Assembly (NCBI GenBank): GCA_903924765.1
Contig: CAIYCT010000009.1
Coordinates: 1 to 61,894 of the forward strand
DNA: 61,894 nucleotides
DNA from: an uncultured Rhodospirillaceae bacterium
GTDB taxonomy: Bacteria > Pseudomonadota > Alphaproteobacteria > Rhodospirillales > Magnetospirillaceae
Direction: 5' to 3'
The translations under genes and the position numbers were made by a program. The notes under the pieces are model-generated. The model was not told the DNA's origin, did not search any database, and worked only from the letters and a program-made list of their open reading frames with translations. Each line of letters begins with the position of its first letter. Position 1 is the first letter of the stretch. Shown one piece after another: positions 18,052 to 28,525 of this stretch.

Positions 18052-19605
18052 TCACTCCCACTCGATCGTCCCTGGCGGTTTGCTGGTCACGTCGTAGGTG
18101 ACACGGTTTATGCCCTTGACCTCGTTGATGATGCGATTGGCGACTCGGCCCAAAAAGGCCATGTCGAAGGGGTAGAAGTCCGCCGTCATGCCGTCGGTGG
18201 AGGTCACCGCCCTTAGCGCCAGGGCATAATCATACGAACGAGAATCGCCCATAACGCCCACGGTTCGCACCGGCAGCAGCACGGCGAAGGCTTGCCAGAT
18301 GGCGTCGTACAGACCGGCTGCGCGGATCTCTTCCAGATAGATGGAATCTGCTTTGCGCAGGATGTCCAGGCGCTCGCGGGTGATTTCCTGACCGGGGATG
18401 CGGATGGCGAGGCCGGGTCCGGGGAAAGGATGACGGCCCACCATTTCGTCAGGCAGGCCCAGCTCGCGACCCAAGGCGCGGACCTCGTCCTTGAACAATT
18501 CCCGCAACGGCTCCACCAGCTTCATGTTCATGCGTTCGGGCAGACCGCCCACATTGTGGTGGCTTTTGATGGTGACCGAGGGGCCGCCGATGAACGACAC
18601 CGATTCGATCACGTCGGGGTAGAGTGTACCTTGGGCCAGGAAGTCGGCGCCGCCCACCGCCTTGGCTTCGGCCTCGAATACGTCGATGAACAGCGCACCG
18701 ATGGTCTTGCGCTTCAGTTCCGGGTCGGTCATCCCGGCCAGCCGCGATAGGAACAGCTCGGACACATCCTTGTGCACCAGATTGATGTTAAAGCGGTCGC
18801 GGAACACAGTCACCACTTGATCGGCCTCGCCCGCCCGCATCAGACCATGATCGACAAACACACAGGTCAGTTGATCGCCAATGGCTTCGTGCAACAGCGC
18901 CGCCACTACCGAAGAATCGACCCCGCCCGATAGGCCGCAGATCACCCGGCCCTTGCCCACTTGTTGGCGCACCCGCTCCACCGCCTGGGCCCGAAACGCC
19001 GCCATGGTCCAGTCGCCGCTGCATCCGGCCACGTCATGGGTGAAGTTTCTCAACAGCTGAGCGCCTTGTGGGGTATGGACCACTTCGGGATGGAATTGAA
19101 CGCCGTAGAAATGACGGGTCTCGTCGGCGATGGCGGCGAACGGCGCGCCTTCCGAGGTGGCCACCACCTTGAAACCAGGCGGCAACGCCGTCACCCGGTC
19201 GCCATGGCTCATCCACACCTGCTCGCGCCCACCCTTGAGCCATACGCCATGGAACAAGGCGCAATCCTCGGCCACATCAACAAAGGCGCGGCCAAATTCC
19301 CTATGATCGCCGGGCTCGACCTTGCCGCCCAATTGCGCGCACATGGTTTGCTGGCCGTAGCAAATGCCCAACACCGGCACGCCCAATTCGAAAATGGCCG
19401 CATCGGCGCGCGGCGTTTCCGCCACCGTTACCGAGGCCGGACCGCCCGACAGGATCACCGCCTTGGGGGCGTAGGCCGCAAGAAAGGCCTTATCCACCTT
19501 GTTGAACGGATGGATCTCGCTATAGACCCCACTTTCGCGCACCCGGCGGGCGATAAGTTGAGTCACTTGCGAACCGAAATCGACGATCAAAACACGGTTG
19601 GTCAT
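18052..19605 (-). CDS. guaA: GMP synthase (glutamine-hydrolysing)
   Basis: GuaA converts XMP to GMP using glutamine and ATP. The 517-residue protein is full length. The N-terminal class I glutamine amidotransferase has the nucleophile in GICYGQQ (Cys82) and the downstream His-x-Glu (FHPEV). The ATP pyrophosphatase domain has the PP-loop SGGVDSS near residue 222. The dimerisation domain ends in the characteristic KPPGTIEWE. It stands alone, divergent from the ABC-F gene. Confidence 0.98.
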   Translation of the reverse strand: MTNRVLIVDFGSQVTQLIARRVRESGVYSEIHPFNKVDKAFLAAYAPKAVILSGGPASVTVAETPRADAAIFELGVPVLGICYGQQTMCAQLGGKVEPGDHREFGRAFVDVAEDCALFHGVWLKGGREQVWMSHGDRVTALPPGFKVVATSEGAPFAAIADETRHFYGVQFHPEVVHTPQGAQLLRNFTHDVAGCSGDWTMAAFRAQAVERVRQQVGKGRVICGLSGGVDSSVVAALLHEAIGDQLTCVFVDHGLMRAGEADQVVTVFRDRFNINLVHKDVSELFLSRLAGMTDPELKRKTIGALFIDVFEAEAKAVGGADFLAQGTLYPDVIESVSFIGGPSVTIKSHHNVGGLPERMNMKLVEPLRELFKDEVRALGRELGLPDEMVGRHPFPGPGLAIRIPGQEITRERLDILRKADSIYLEEIRAAGLYDAIWQAFAVLLPVRTVGVMGDSRSYDYALALRAVTSTDGMTADFYPFDMAFLGRVANRIINEVKGINRVTYDVTSKPPGTIEWE

Positions 19606-19707
19606 AAAAAAGCCTCTGCGCTGGAAGAGAGGGGACTTTAGGGGGCTGGCGGCAGAATTTCAATTCGATCCTTGATGCCGGGGGGCGGAAAGGTATAGGT
19701 AACCCAC

Positions 19708-21524
<1,817 letters not shown>

Positions 21525-21528
<4 letters not shown>

Positions 21529-22412
21529 GTGGACGCACCACGCTGCCGCCGTGGGATTTGGGCACGGCGTTGCTGGTCACCTTCTTGTGGGGCGGCAACG
21601 TCATCGCCATTAAAATGGCGACAGCCTTTCTTCCACCGTTTCTGTCCATGGCCATTCGCTTCGCCATCGTCGCGCTGATCTTATGCCCGTTCTATCGCCC
21701 TGCCCCCGGCCAGTTGCGCCACATCCTGCCTGTATCGCTGGTCATGGGCATCGGTCATTTCGGCCTGTTGTTCGTGGGCTTGTCGGGGGTCGATGCCGCC
21801 ACCGGCGCGGTGGTGACCCAGTTGGGTGTGCCATTCAGCGTGATATTATCGTGGCTGCTGCTGAAAGACCGACTGGACAAGCGCCGCGTCGCCGGACTGG
21901 CCCTGGCCTTTTTGGGTGTGGTGGTGCTGGCGGGAGATCCCGACCATGCGGATTTGATCTCGGTATTGGTAGTGGTGGCCTCCGACGTCATGTGGGCCTT
22001 GGCGATGTTGTTGATCAAGCGCGCGCCGCCCATGTCGCCCATGGTGTTCAGCGGGTGGATGGCGCTGATGGCCGCGCCAATGCTGCTGATCCTGTCATTG
22101 ATCTTTGAACGCGACCAAGCCCAAATTCTGCAATCCGCACCGCTCAGCGCTTGGGAAGGATTGGCCTATACAATCGTCGGCGCCTCGCTGATCGCCCATA
22201 CTTTGTGGTATCATCTGTTGCGAACCCATGCGCTGAGCCGGGTGGTGCCCTACACCTTGTTGGCGCCGGTGGTGGCGTTTACCCTTGGCGGCTTTTTTCT
22301 GGGCGAATCCGTCAACGCGCTCAAGATCGCGGGCGGCGTGCTGACCATGATCGGGGTGGCGATCATCGAGATTCGCCTTCCCACCTTCGTGAGCGATACG
22401 GAAACCACATGA
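21525..22412 (+). CDS. EamA/DMT-family transporter
   Basis: The product has ten hydrophobic segments arranged as two five-helix EamA repeats, with the GAxxAxxLWYxLLR pattern in the second. I chose GTG 21525, which overlaps the ABC-F stop as GTGA; the longer open frame upstream is inside the ABC-F gene. That gives 295 residues, normal for the drug/metabolite transporter superfamily. Substrate cannot be read from sequence; family members export amino acids, sugars or purines. It is coupled to the amidase gene by an ATGA overlap. Confidence 0.9.
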
Positions 22413-23068
22413 TCAAATATCCTTCGCCCAATCACGGCCCTCGGCACAGCAACACCATCGACATGCTGGTGATCCATTACACCGGCATGCAAAGCGCCCA
22501 AGGCGCACTAGAGCGGCTATGCGACCCCGCCGCCCAAGTCTCGGCTCATTATCTGATCGATGAAGACGGCACGCTTTACGCTCTGGTCAATGAAAACCTC
22601 CGGGCCTGGCATGCGGGCCTGTCGTTTTGGCGAGGCCACACCGACATCAATTCCCGCTCGATCGGCATCGAATTGGTCAATCCAGGCCATGAGTACGGTT
22701 ATCGCCAGTTTCCCCAACCGCAAGTGGACGCGCTCATCGAGTTGGGGCTGAATTTGGTGAAACGCCACCCCATTCCGGCCCGCAACGTGGTCGGACATTC
22801 CGACATCGCGCCCAGCCGCAAGCAAGATCCCGGTGAATTGTTTCCGTGGCCAAATTTGGCCTTGCGCGGTTTGGGCGCTTGGCCCCGCGCGGAAGCGTGC
22901 GGAGACCTGCCGCTAATGGATGCTCTTACCCTGTGGGGATACGATGTGGCAGATGAACAAGCCGCGATAACCGCCTTTCAACGCCATTACCGGCCTTCCG
23001 CAATCAATGGGCGTGACGATTCTGAAACTGGTCTAGCCGCCAATCGGCTAATCACACAGGCTGCCTGA
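22409..23068 (+). CDS. N-acetylmuramoyl-L-alanine amidase (AmpD/AmiD type)
   Basis: A 219-residue amidase_2 domain protein: MLVIHYTG with the first zinc His, WHAG with the second region, NSRSIGIELVN, and GHSDIAPSRKQDPGELFPW with the remaining zinc and catalytic residues. A short peptidoglycan-binding-like tail follows (LTLWGYDVADEQAAITAFQRHYR). It would cleave the amide between muramic acid and L-alanine in peptidoglycan or recycled muropeptides. No signal peptide is seen, so a cytoplasmic recycling role is favoured. The start overlaps the transporter stop (ATGA), which suggests, as inference, that the transporter and amidase serve one process. Confidence 0.92.
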   Translation: MIKYPSPNHGPRHSNTIDMLVIHYTGMQSAQGALERLCDPAAQVSAHYLIDEDGTLYALVNENLRAWHAGLSFWRGHTDINSRSIGIELVNPGHEYGYRQFPQPQVDALIELGLNLVKRHPIPARNVVGHSDIAPSRKQDPGELFPWPNLALRGLGAWPRAEACGDLPLMDALTLWGYDVADEQAAITAFQRHYRPSAINGRDDSETGLAANRLITQAA

Positions 23069-23285
23069 TTTCGAAGATGAAAATTTCATTACTTTCCGAC
23101 CGAGTGATCGACAGTAATTCATAACCCGCCTGTTCGCAAAAAACCGGCATGTCTTTCAGAGCCGCCGGGTCGGATGCCAAAACCCTAAGGATTCCCTGGG
23201 CCGGAACAGTCTTCATGGCCCGTTTAGCCCGCAAAACCGGCAAGGGACATGACAGTCCGGTTACATCAAGAACGGTTGTACTCAT
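23052..23285 (-). CDS. tusA: TusA-like sulfur carrier protein
   Basis: The 77-residue protein has the TusA/YedF/SirA signature: LDVTGLSCPLPVLRAKRAMK with the persulfide-carrying Cys. Such proteins pass sulfur for tRNA thiolation or molybdenum cofactor and other sulfur transfer. The gene converges on the amidase with a 17-base overlap. No partner TusBCDE genes are in the window, so the pathway it serves is not fixed. Confidence 0.9.
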   Translation of the reverse strand: MSTTVLDVTGLSCPLPVLRAKRAMKTVPAQGILRVLASDPAALKDMPVFCEQAGYELLSITRSESNEIFIFEIRQPV

Positions 23286-23505
23286 CTCTGTCCAATCCGG
23301 ATAGTTACATGGTATAGCTTGTTCGTTTCAAGAAACCCAATAAATGTCAGTCAACCAGAGGGCACCTGACCGATGTTTAGCTTAGCGCCGTAACCGTCAA
23401 CATTGAACGCCATTCTGCATATGACGGATTATGGATTTACATCCACAGTATCGTCGACATAAATGTTCCGATCTATTTATTCTGCCATAAGGTTAATGTC
23501 TTAAC

Positions 23506-24537
23506 ATGACGAATTCCAACCAATTGGCCGAAGCATCAGATCAAGCCCGCAACGCGCTTGATTTGATGGAGCGGCATCAGATCCCGGCAACGCCGAAAAA
23601 TTTTGCCGTTTGGCATGCCTATTTGGATGGCGACAATCTCAATTTGGTCAACGCCATCGATTCCATGCTCGCCTCCGACGCCCCCTTCAGCCCGGAACAA
23701 AACACCGAATTCTTCAACAAGTTCTGCAATGGCAACGTCGAGAACGAGTTGAAGGAAATGGGGCAGCGCATTGAAAGCGCCGTCGCCCAAGTGTCGGCGT
23801 TCATGGGCATCGCTGTCACCGGCGCCAGCCAATACGGATCATCCTTGGAAGCGTTTACCGGCAAATTGGCCGAACCGCAAACGCCTGCCGGATTATCCAA
23901 CTTGGTCACCGACATCATCTCGGCCACCCGGACCATGATCGAAGTCAACAACCAATTGTCCCATCGATTGACCACGTCGGTAAAGGAAGTGGCTCAGTTA
24001 AAAAAGAATCTGGAAACCTTGAAGCGTGAAAGCACCGTCGATCACTTGACCAAGCTTTTTAACCGCAAATGGTTCGACCAGGTGCTTGACCAATCCAAAT
24101 TGGAGTCCGATTCCAAATCCACGCCGTTGTCCTTGATGATGATCGATATCGACTTCTTCAAAAAATTCAATGACACCTATGGTCACCAATTGGGCGACCA
24201 GGTTTTGAAGTTGGTGGCGCGGACCATTACCGATTGCGTCGGTGAAACCGATACGGCGGCCCGTTATGGCGGCGAGGAATTCAGCGTAATCCTGCCCGAT
24301 TGTTCTTTGACGCAAGCCATGGAAAAGGCGGAGCTTATCCGTAAGACCGTGGCAGGGCGCAAGGTCACCAACCGCAACACCGGCAAAGTATTGGGGCAAG
24401 TCACTCTCTCGGTGGGTGTCGCGCAATATACGAACGGTGAACCCGCCCCCGACTTGATCCACCGCGCCGACCAGTCCTTGTATTTCGCCAAGAACAACGG
24501 GCGCAATCGCGTCTGCACCGAAACGGATCTGGGGTAA
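23506..24537 (+). CDS. Diguanylate cyclase (GGDEF domain, soluble)
   Basis: The 343-residue protein has an alpha-helical N-terminal region (about 1-165) without membrane segments and a C-terminal GGDEF domain with the active motif GGEEF at 255-259, so it should make c-di-GMP. The inhibitory I-site, normally RxxD five residues before the motif, reads GETD (Gly246, Asp249): the Arg is missing, so product inhibition by the usual route is probably absent. The N-terminal half resembles the helical sensory region seen before GGDEF domains in magnetospirilla and relatives; its ligand is unknown. It is monocistronic with 220 bases upstream. Confidence 0.93.
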   Translation: MTNSNQLAEASDQARNALDLMERHQIPATPKNFAVWHAYLDGDNLNLVNAIDSMLASDAPFSPEQNTEFFNKFCNGNVENELKEMGQRIESAVAQVSAFMGIAVTGASQYGSSLEAFTGKLAEPQTPAGLSNLVTDIISATRTMIEVNNQLSHRLTTSVKEVAQLKKNLETLKRESTVDHLTKLFNRKWFDQVLDQSKLESDSKSTPLSLMMIDIDFFKKFNDTYGHQLGDQVLKLVARTITDCVGETDTAARYGGEEFSVILPDCSLTQAMEKAELIRKTVAGRKVTNRNTGKVLGQVTLSVGVAQYTNGEPAPDLIHRADQSLYFAKNNGRNRVCTETDLG

Positions 24538-24610
24538 TTTGTTTCGCCCTCGCCGGGCGGACGCTACCGCAATGGGGGCTAAGCATATTCCGAAATGATC
24601 GAAATATGCT

Positions 24611-25306
24611 TTAACCAATCAATCGCAGCAGTTTATCCGCCGCTAGAATATCGGCGCGAAGATTTTTGCGGCGTTGCACCGCTTCCGCATCGTCTCCCCA
24701 CCGTTCCGTTTGCCAGTCATCGTCGATTTGCGACAGGGTAAAAACCTGCTCTCCGTCCACGCGGCCCCAGGCCAAGGCCAAAGCCAACACGGCCGAACCG
24801 GAGGCGGCGGCAGCCACTTGCGCCGCGGTCAATCGCCACGTATCCAGACCGTCGAAGCATCCATGAATCCGAGTCAACGCATGGGACGGTTGTTCAATGG
24901 CGACGATGCCCTCCGTCACCACCAGAGCGGCCCCCAACTCAGAGTCCAGCCAATCCAGCAGCGGTTGCCAGTGCGTGTCCTGACGGGCGCGCAGCCCGGC
25001 GGGAGACTGGGCGCGATAACACAACAGATCGGTTTCGGCATAAGCAACCAAATGGGACAAAATGGCCTTGCGTTCGGGGACAACGCGGTCTAGCGCCGTG
25101 GTCGCCAATTGGGTCATGGGCATGGTCGAAGGCTTGATGGTCTCCACCTGCGCCTCCCATTCGGCGGCGATTTCCTGCGCCAATTTTTGATGGCGGTCAA
25201 TAATCAGAGGTTTGCCCGCTGTGGTGCGGATCGGCTTGCCATCCAACGTGATCGCATACCCGTCGGGCGTTTCGGCAAAGCTCGCTTGCTTATAAAAGCG
25301 TTTCAT
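24611..25306 (-). CDS. ATP12 family F1-ATPase assembly chaperone
   Basis: The 231-residue product matches ATP12, the alpha-subunit chaperone for F1 assembly, which is present in alphaproteobacteria and mitochondria. Diagnostic stretches are MKRFYKQASF at the start, LDGKPIRTTAGKPL, and MPMTQLATTALDRV. It lies two bases downstream of the HAD phosphatase gene, so the two form an operon that also appears in many alphaproteobacteria. Confidence 0.95.
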   Translation of the reverse strand: MKRFYKQASFAETPDGYAITLDGKPIRTTAGKPLIIDRHQKLAQEIAAEWEAQVETIKPSTMPMTQLATTALDRVVPERKAILSHLVAYAETDLLCYRAQSPAGLRARQDTHWQPLLDWLDSELGAALVVTEGIVAIEQPSHALTRIHGCFDGLDTWRLTAAQVAAAASGSAVLALALAWGRVDGEQVFTLSQIDDDWQTERWGDDAEAVQRRKNLRADILAADKLLRLIG

Positions 25307-25308
25307 TC

Positions 25309-25980
25309 CTATTCCGGCACCAGGGTCGCCAAGGTTTCGGGCAGAACGTCGAAACAGTCAACAATCACATGCGCACCGGCATTCTTCAGATCGTCCAAAC
25401 TGTGATAGCCCCAAGCAACGCCCACCGATTTGGTTTTGGCGGCAACAGCCATTTCAATGTCATAGGCGGTATCACCGACCATGATCACCCGCTCCAGATG
25501 CGCGCCAACGGCGGCCGCAGCCCTTAACAGCATGGCGGGATGGGGTTTGCCGGGATTGTCGTCAGCGGTTTGCATGGTCATAAACCGTCCGCTAAGATCG
25601 TTGCCTTCCAAAACCGACAGCAACCCGCGCCGCGATTTGCCGGTGGCAATGCCAAGGATCCAACCATCAGCTTCCAACTGGTCCAGGGCGGCAACAACGC
25701 CAGGAAACAACGGATCGATGGATTCGGGCAGGAAACTAAAGCTTCGCCAAGCGTCCGAATAGGCCTCGGCCAAAGCCCGCTGGGTGGTCCGGGGCGCCCA
25801 CGGAATCAAAGCCGCACAGGCATCGGTCAGGGATAGACCAATGATTCGTCGAATATCCTGGGGCATGGGAATGCCCAGATCGCTGCGGCGCCATGCCTCG
25901 GTCATCGCGCGGACGATGGTGTATTCCGAATCCACCAGGGTTCCGTCGACGTCAAAAACGGCCAGCTTGATTTCACTCAT
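25309..25980 (-). CDS. HAD-family phosphatase (Gph-like)
   Basis: A 223-residue haloacid dehalogenase-type hydrolase. Motif I FDVDGTLVDSE gives the nucleophilic Asp and the acid Asp; motif II ATGKSRRGL; motif IV VGDTAYDIEMA. A four-helix cap lies between motifs I and II, as in phosphoglycolate phosphatases. Substrate is unknown from sequence. It heads the two-gene operon with ATP12. Confidence 0.92.
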   Translation of the reverse strand: MSEIKLAVFDVDGTLVDSEYTIVRAMTEAWRRSDLGIPMPQDIRRIIGLSLTDACAALIPWAPRTTQRALAEAYSDAWRSFSFLPESIDPLFPGVVAALDQLEADGWILGIATGKSRRGLLSVLEGNDLSGRFMTMQTADDNPGKPHPAMLLRAAAAVGAHLERVIMVGDTAYDIEMAVAAKTKSVGVAWGYHSLDDLKNAGAHVIVDCFDVLPETLATLVPE

Positions 25981-26151
25981 CTTCGGACGATCCCACCTTT
26001 TTATGGTGATGTTACCTCACCGGATATAAGAGCATTGTATAGGACATCCAAACGCCCGTCACCTTTCTTTGATCGCAATCCCTATCATACGATCAGAAAT
26101 ATCTTTAAATAACACGCCCCAATGCCGTTGCTCCTAATTCTCATTTTCAGG

Positions 26152-26157
26152 TATAAT
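26152..26157 (+). promoter_or_regulatory. Candidate -10 element upstream of bfr1
   Basis: A consensus TATAAT lies 32 bases before the bfr1 start. A weak -35 (TTGCTC, 26128-26133) sits 18 bases ahead, so the promoter call rests mainly on the -10. Confidence 0.4.
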
Positions 26158-26189
26158 AAGACCCTTTTAAATGAAACAGGGGGTGCGAC

Positions 26190-26675
26190 ATGAAGGGCAA
26201 GAAATCCATAATCGACTGCCTCAACAAACTTTTATCCCTAGAACTGACCGCCGCCGACCAGTATTTTGTTCATTCCCGCATGTTCGAGAATTGGGGGCTG
26301 CATCGGCTGTACGAACGCATCGCCCACGAACGCGAGGATGAGCTGAAACATGCCGACATCCTGATCCGCCGCATCCTGTTTCTGGAAGGTACCCCCGATG
26401 TCGCCAAGCGCGGCAAATTGGATATCGGCGCCGATGTGCCCGCCGCCTTGAAAAGCGATCTGACCTACGAATACGGCGTGGTCAAGGACCTGCGCACGGC
26501 CATCGCCTTGTGCGAGAAAGAGCATGATTTCGAAACCCGTCACCTGTTGCATGAACTGTTGGATGAAACCGAGGAAGATCACGCCTACTGGCTAGAACAA
26601 CAATTGCGCCTGATTGAGCTGATGGGCCTGCATAACTACCTGCAAACCGCCAAGGGGCAAGATTCCCTTTCCTAA
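26190..26675 (+). CDS. bfr: Bacterioferritin subunit with ferroxidase centre but no haem Met
   Basis: A 161-residue bacterioferritin. Comparing with the E. coli Bfr numbering, the ferroxidase ligands are present: Glu18, Glu51, His54, the Glu of LTYE (Glu94 equivalent) and the EExH-type pair at about 127-130. The haem ligand Met52 is replaced by Leu52. So this subunit can oxidise iron but should not bind haem on its own. It starts with [15 protein letters not shown] after a GGGGG ribosome-binding site. The paralogue follows after 22 bases; together they probably build a mixed 24-mer. Paired bacterioferritin genes are known in Magnetospirillum. Confidence 0.95.
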   Translation: MKGKKSIIDCLNKLLSLELTAADQYFVHSRMFENWGLHRLYERIAHEREDELKHADILIRRILFLEGTPDVAKRGKLDIGADVPAALKSDLTYEYGVVKDLRTAIALCEKEHDFETRHLLHELLDETEEDHAYWLEQQLRLIELMGLHNYLQTAKGQDSLS

Positions 26676-26697
26676 ATTCACGACAAGGACCTCCGTC

Positions 26698-27174
26698 ATG
26701 AAAAGCGACAAAGCCATCATCACCGCCCTGAACGGCATCCTTAAGATCAAGCTGACCGCCATCAACCAATATTTTTTGCACGCCCGAATTTTGAAGAATT
26801 GGGGCCTGAAAGATTTGGGCGGATTGCTGTACAAATATTCGATCCATGAAATGAAAGACGCCGATCACATCATAGAGCGGGTGTTGTTTCTGGAGGGCCT
26901 GCCCAACTTGCAAGATCTGGGAAAGTTGCTGATCGGCGAAGATACGGCTGAAATCATCAAGAATGATTTGACCATGGAAACCCAACAGCACAAAACCTTG
27001 CTGGCCGCCATTGTGCTGGCCGAGGAAAAGCAGGACTTCGTTACCCGCTCCTTGCTGCGAGATACTCTTGAACATACGGAAGAACGCATAGACTGGCAGG
27101 AAACCCAGATAGAACTGATTGGCAAGATGGGGCTGCAAAACTTCATTCAATCCGCCAGCGGCGAGATGGAATAA
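26698..27174 (+). CDS. bfr: Bacterioferritin subunit with haem Met but degenerate ferroxidase centre
   Basis: The second bacterioferritin subunit, 158 residues. The haem ligand Met52 is kept (HEMKD), but the ferroxidase site has lost key ligands: Glu18 is Lys18, His54 is Asp54, and the His130 equivalent is Arg (EERIDW). Glu51 and the Glu94 equivalent are retained. This is the mirror image of the first subunit, so the two likely co-assemble, one oxidising iron and the other binding haem for electron release. The gene has its own AAGGA ribosome-binding site 22 bases behind its paralogue. Confidence 0.95.
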   Translation: MKSDKAIITALNGILKIKLTAINQYFLHARILKNWGLKDLGGLLYKYSIHEMKDADHIIERVLFLEGLPNLQDLGKLLIGEDTAEIIKNDLTMETQQHKTLLAAIVLAEEKQDFVTRSLLRDTLEHTEERIDWQETQIELIGKMGLQNFIQSASGEME

Positions 27175-27190
27175 AAAAAGCCGCCGTTAA

Positions 27191-27205
27191 TGCAAATCAT
27201 TCGCA
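27191..27205 (+). promoter_or_regulatory. Fur-box-like palindrome upstream of bfd
   Basis: TGCAAATCATTCGCA is a 7-1-7 inverted repeat with a single mismatch, close to the pattern of alphaproteobacterial Fur sites. It lies 52 bases before the bfd start and overlaps where a -35 would sit if TACATA (27224-27229) is the -10. Binding by Fur is inference. Confidence 0.6.
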
Positions 27206-27256
27206 CTTTCAGGAAGGGTGTGCTACATAGGAGGAGTTAGCTCACGGAGGCTGCTC

Positions 27257-27451
27257 ATGTATGTGTGTGTGTGCCATGCTTTAAAGGAACGAGACGTTCA
27301 CCAAGCCGCTTGCAAGGGGGCGTGCAAAGCCCAAGACGTCCATCGCCACTTTGGCGTTCGCCCGCAATGTGGTCGCTGCCTATCGATGATTCGCGAGATG
27401 GTGTCCGAGCCGCAAAACCAGGGCAAGGCGCACGTTAAGCACGGCGCTTAA
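27257..27451 (+). CDS. bfd: Bacterioferritin-associated ferredoxin
   Basis: A 64-residue [2Fe-2S] protein with the Bfd cysteine set: Cys4 and Cys6 (CVC) and Cys38-x2-Cys41 (CGRC). Bfd docks on the haem of bacterioferritin and passes electrons in to reduce and release stored iron. The start at ATG 27257 has an ACGGAGG ribosome-binding site. It follows the two bacterioferritin genes and a Fur-box-like sequence, which fits induction under iron shortage. Extra Cys at 19 and 23 are present but are not part of the standard cluster. Confidence 0.93.
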   Translation: MYVCVCHALKERDVHQAACKGACKAQDVHRHFGVRPQCGRCLSMIREMVSEPQNQGKAHVKHGA

Positions 27452-27529
27452 AGCCCTCTCCTTACTCCACAATCACCACGCCGACCGCTTGTTCGGGAAA
27501 ATGGGAATTTCTACCGGACTTAAACGAGA

Positions 27530-28522
27530 TCAATCGTCTTCGAAGGCAGCAAACGGAGGCCCGGCTTCCGTCTCGGTGAAGCCCAGCAATTTAAAGGTTT
27601 CCGCCATGTGTGGCGGCAAAGGGGCGATGGCGAACAACTCGCCGCCGCCCGGATGCGGCATGCGAATGGCGCGGGCATGCAGATGGAGCTTGCGACTGAT
27701 TTCCACCCCGTCCAAATAGGCTTCGACGCCACCATACTTGCCGTCGCCTTGAATGGGTGTCTCAAGCAGCGTGGCATGAACGCGCAATTGGTGAGTGCGG
27801 CCCGTGCGCGGCTCCATCTCAAGCCAAGCGGCTTTGCGCCCCAGCGTATCCACCACACGGAACCATGTCAGCGCGTTTTGGCCGTCATCTTCATTGACCT
27901 GCATTTTATCTTTGTGAGCGCCGAGGGTTTTGGCCAGAGCCGCGTCGATGCGGCCCTGCTTGACCTTTGGCACACCCACCACCAGCGCCCAATAGCATTT
28001 GCGTGCCTCGCGGGTACGGAAAGCCGCCGTCAACTTGGCGGTGGCCGAGGGAGTCCGTCCCAACACCAGCACGCCCGAGGTGTCCTTGTCCAAACGATGA
28101 ACCAAACGAGGGCGTTCCTCGGCATCGAATTGAAGGGAATCCAGCATGGCGTCCAGATGATTGTCGTCCATGCCGGTCCCGCCTTGCACCGCCAGACCGG
28201 CGGGCTTATCCAACACGATGACGTGATCATCCATCAACAAGATGCTCTGGCGCAATTTGGCGATGGTTTTTTCATCGACTTGTTTGGGCCTTGCCCGCGA
28301 CTGCGTCGGCAAAACCGGTGTTTCCGCCGCCGGGGGCAGTCGGATTTCCTGGTCGGCTTCCAACCGCAAGCTGGCGACCGAGCGTTTGCCGTCCACTCGC
28401 ACCTGTCCGGTGCGCAGCCACTTTTCCACCATGCCATGGGCTATGTCGGGATAATGACGCTTGAACCAGCGATCCAGTCTTATGCCCACATCCTCGGATG
28501 CGACTTTATGAAGAATGGCCAT
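27530..28522 (-). CDS. RluC/RluD-type 23S rRNA pseudouridine synthase
   Basis: The 330-residue protein has an N-terminal S4 RNA-binding domain (LDRWFKRHYPD to about 60) and a RsuA/RluA catalytic domain with HRLDKDTSG, where Asp145 is the nucleophile. It isomerises uridine to pseudouridine in 23S rRNA; the RluC subgroup acts on three sites, but the subgroup is not fixed by motif alone. Divergent from bfd and followed upstream by the carboxypeptidase gene on the same strand with a three-base gap. Confidence 0.93.
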   Translation of the reverse strand: MAILHKVASEDVGIRLDRWFKRHYPDIAHGMVEKWLRTGQVRVDGKRSVASLRLEADQEIRLPPAAETPVLPTQSRARPKQVDEKTIAKLRQSILLMDDHVIVLDKPAGLAVQGGTGMDDNHLDAMLDSLQFDAEERPRLVHRLDKDTSGVLVLGRTPSATAKLTAAFRTREARKCYWALVVGVPKVKQGRIDAALAKTLGAHKDKMQVNEDDGQNALTWFRVVDTLGRKAAWLEMEPRTGRTHQLRVHATLLETPIQGDGKYGGVEAYLDGVEISRKLHLHARAIRMPHPGGGELFAIAPLPPHMAETFKLLGFTETEAGPPFAAFEDD

Positions 28523-28525
28523 CGA

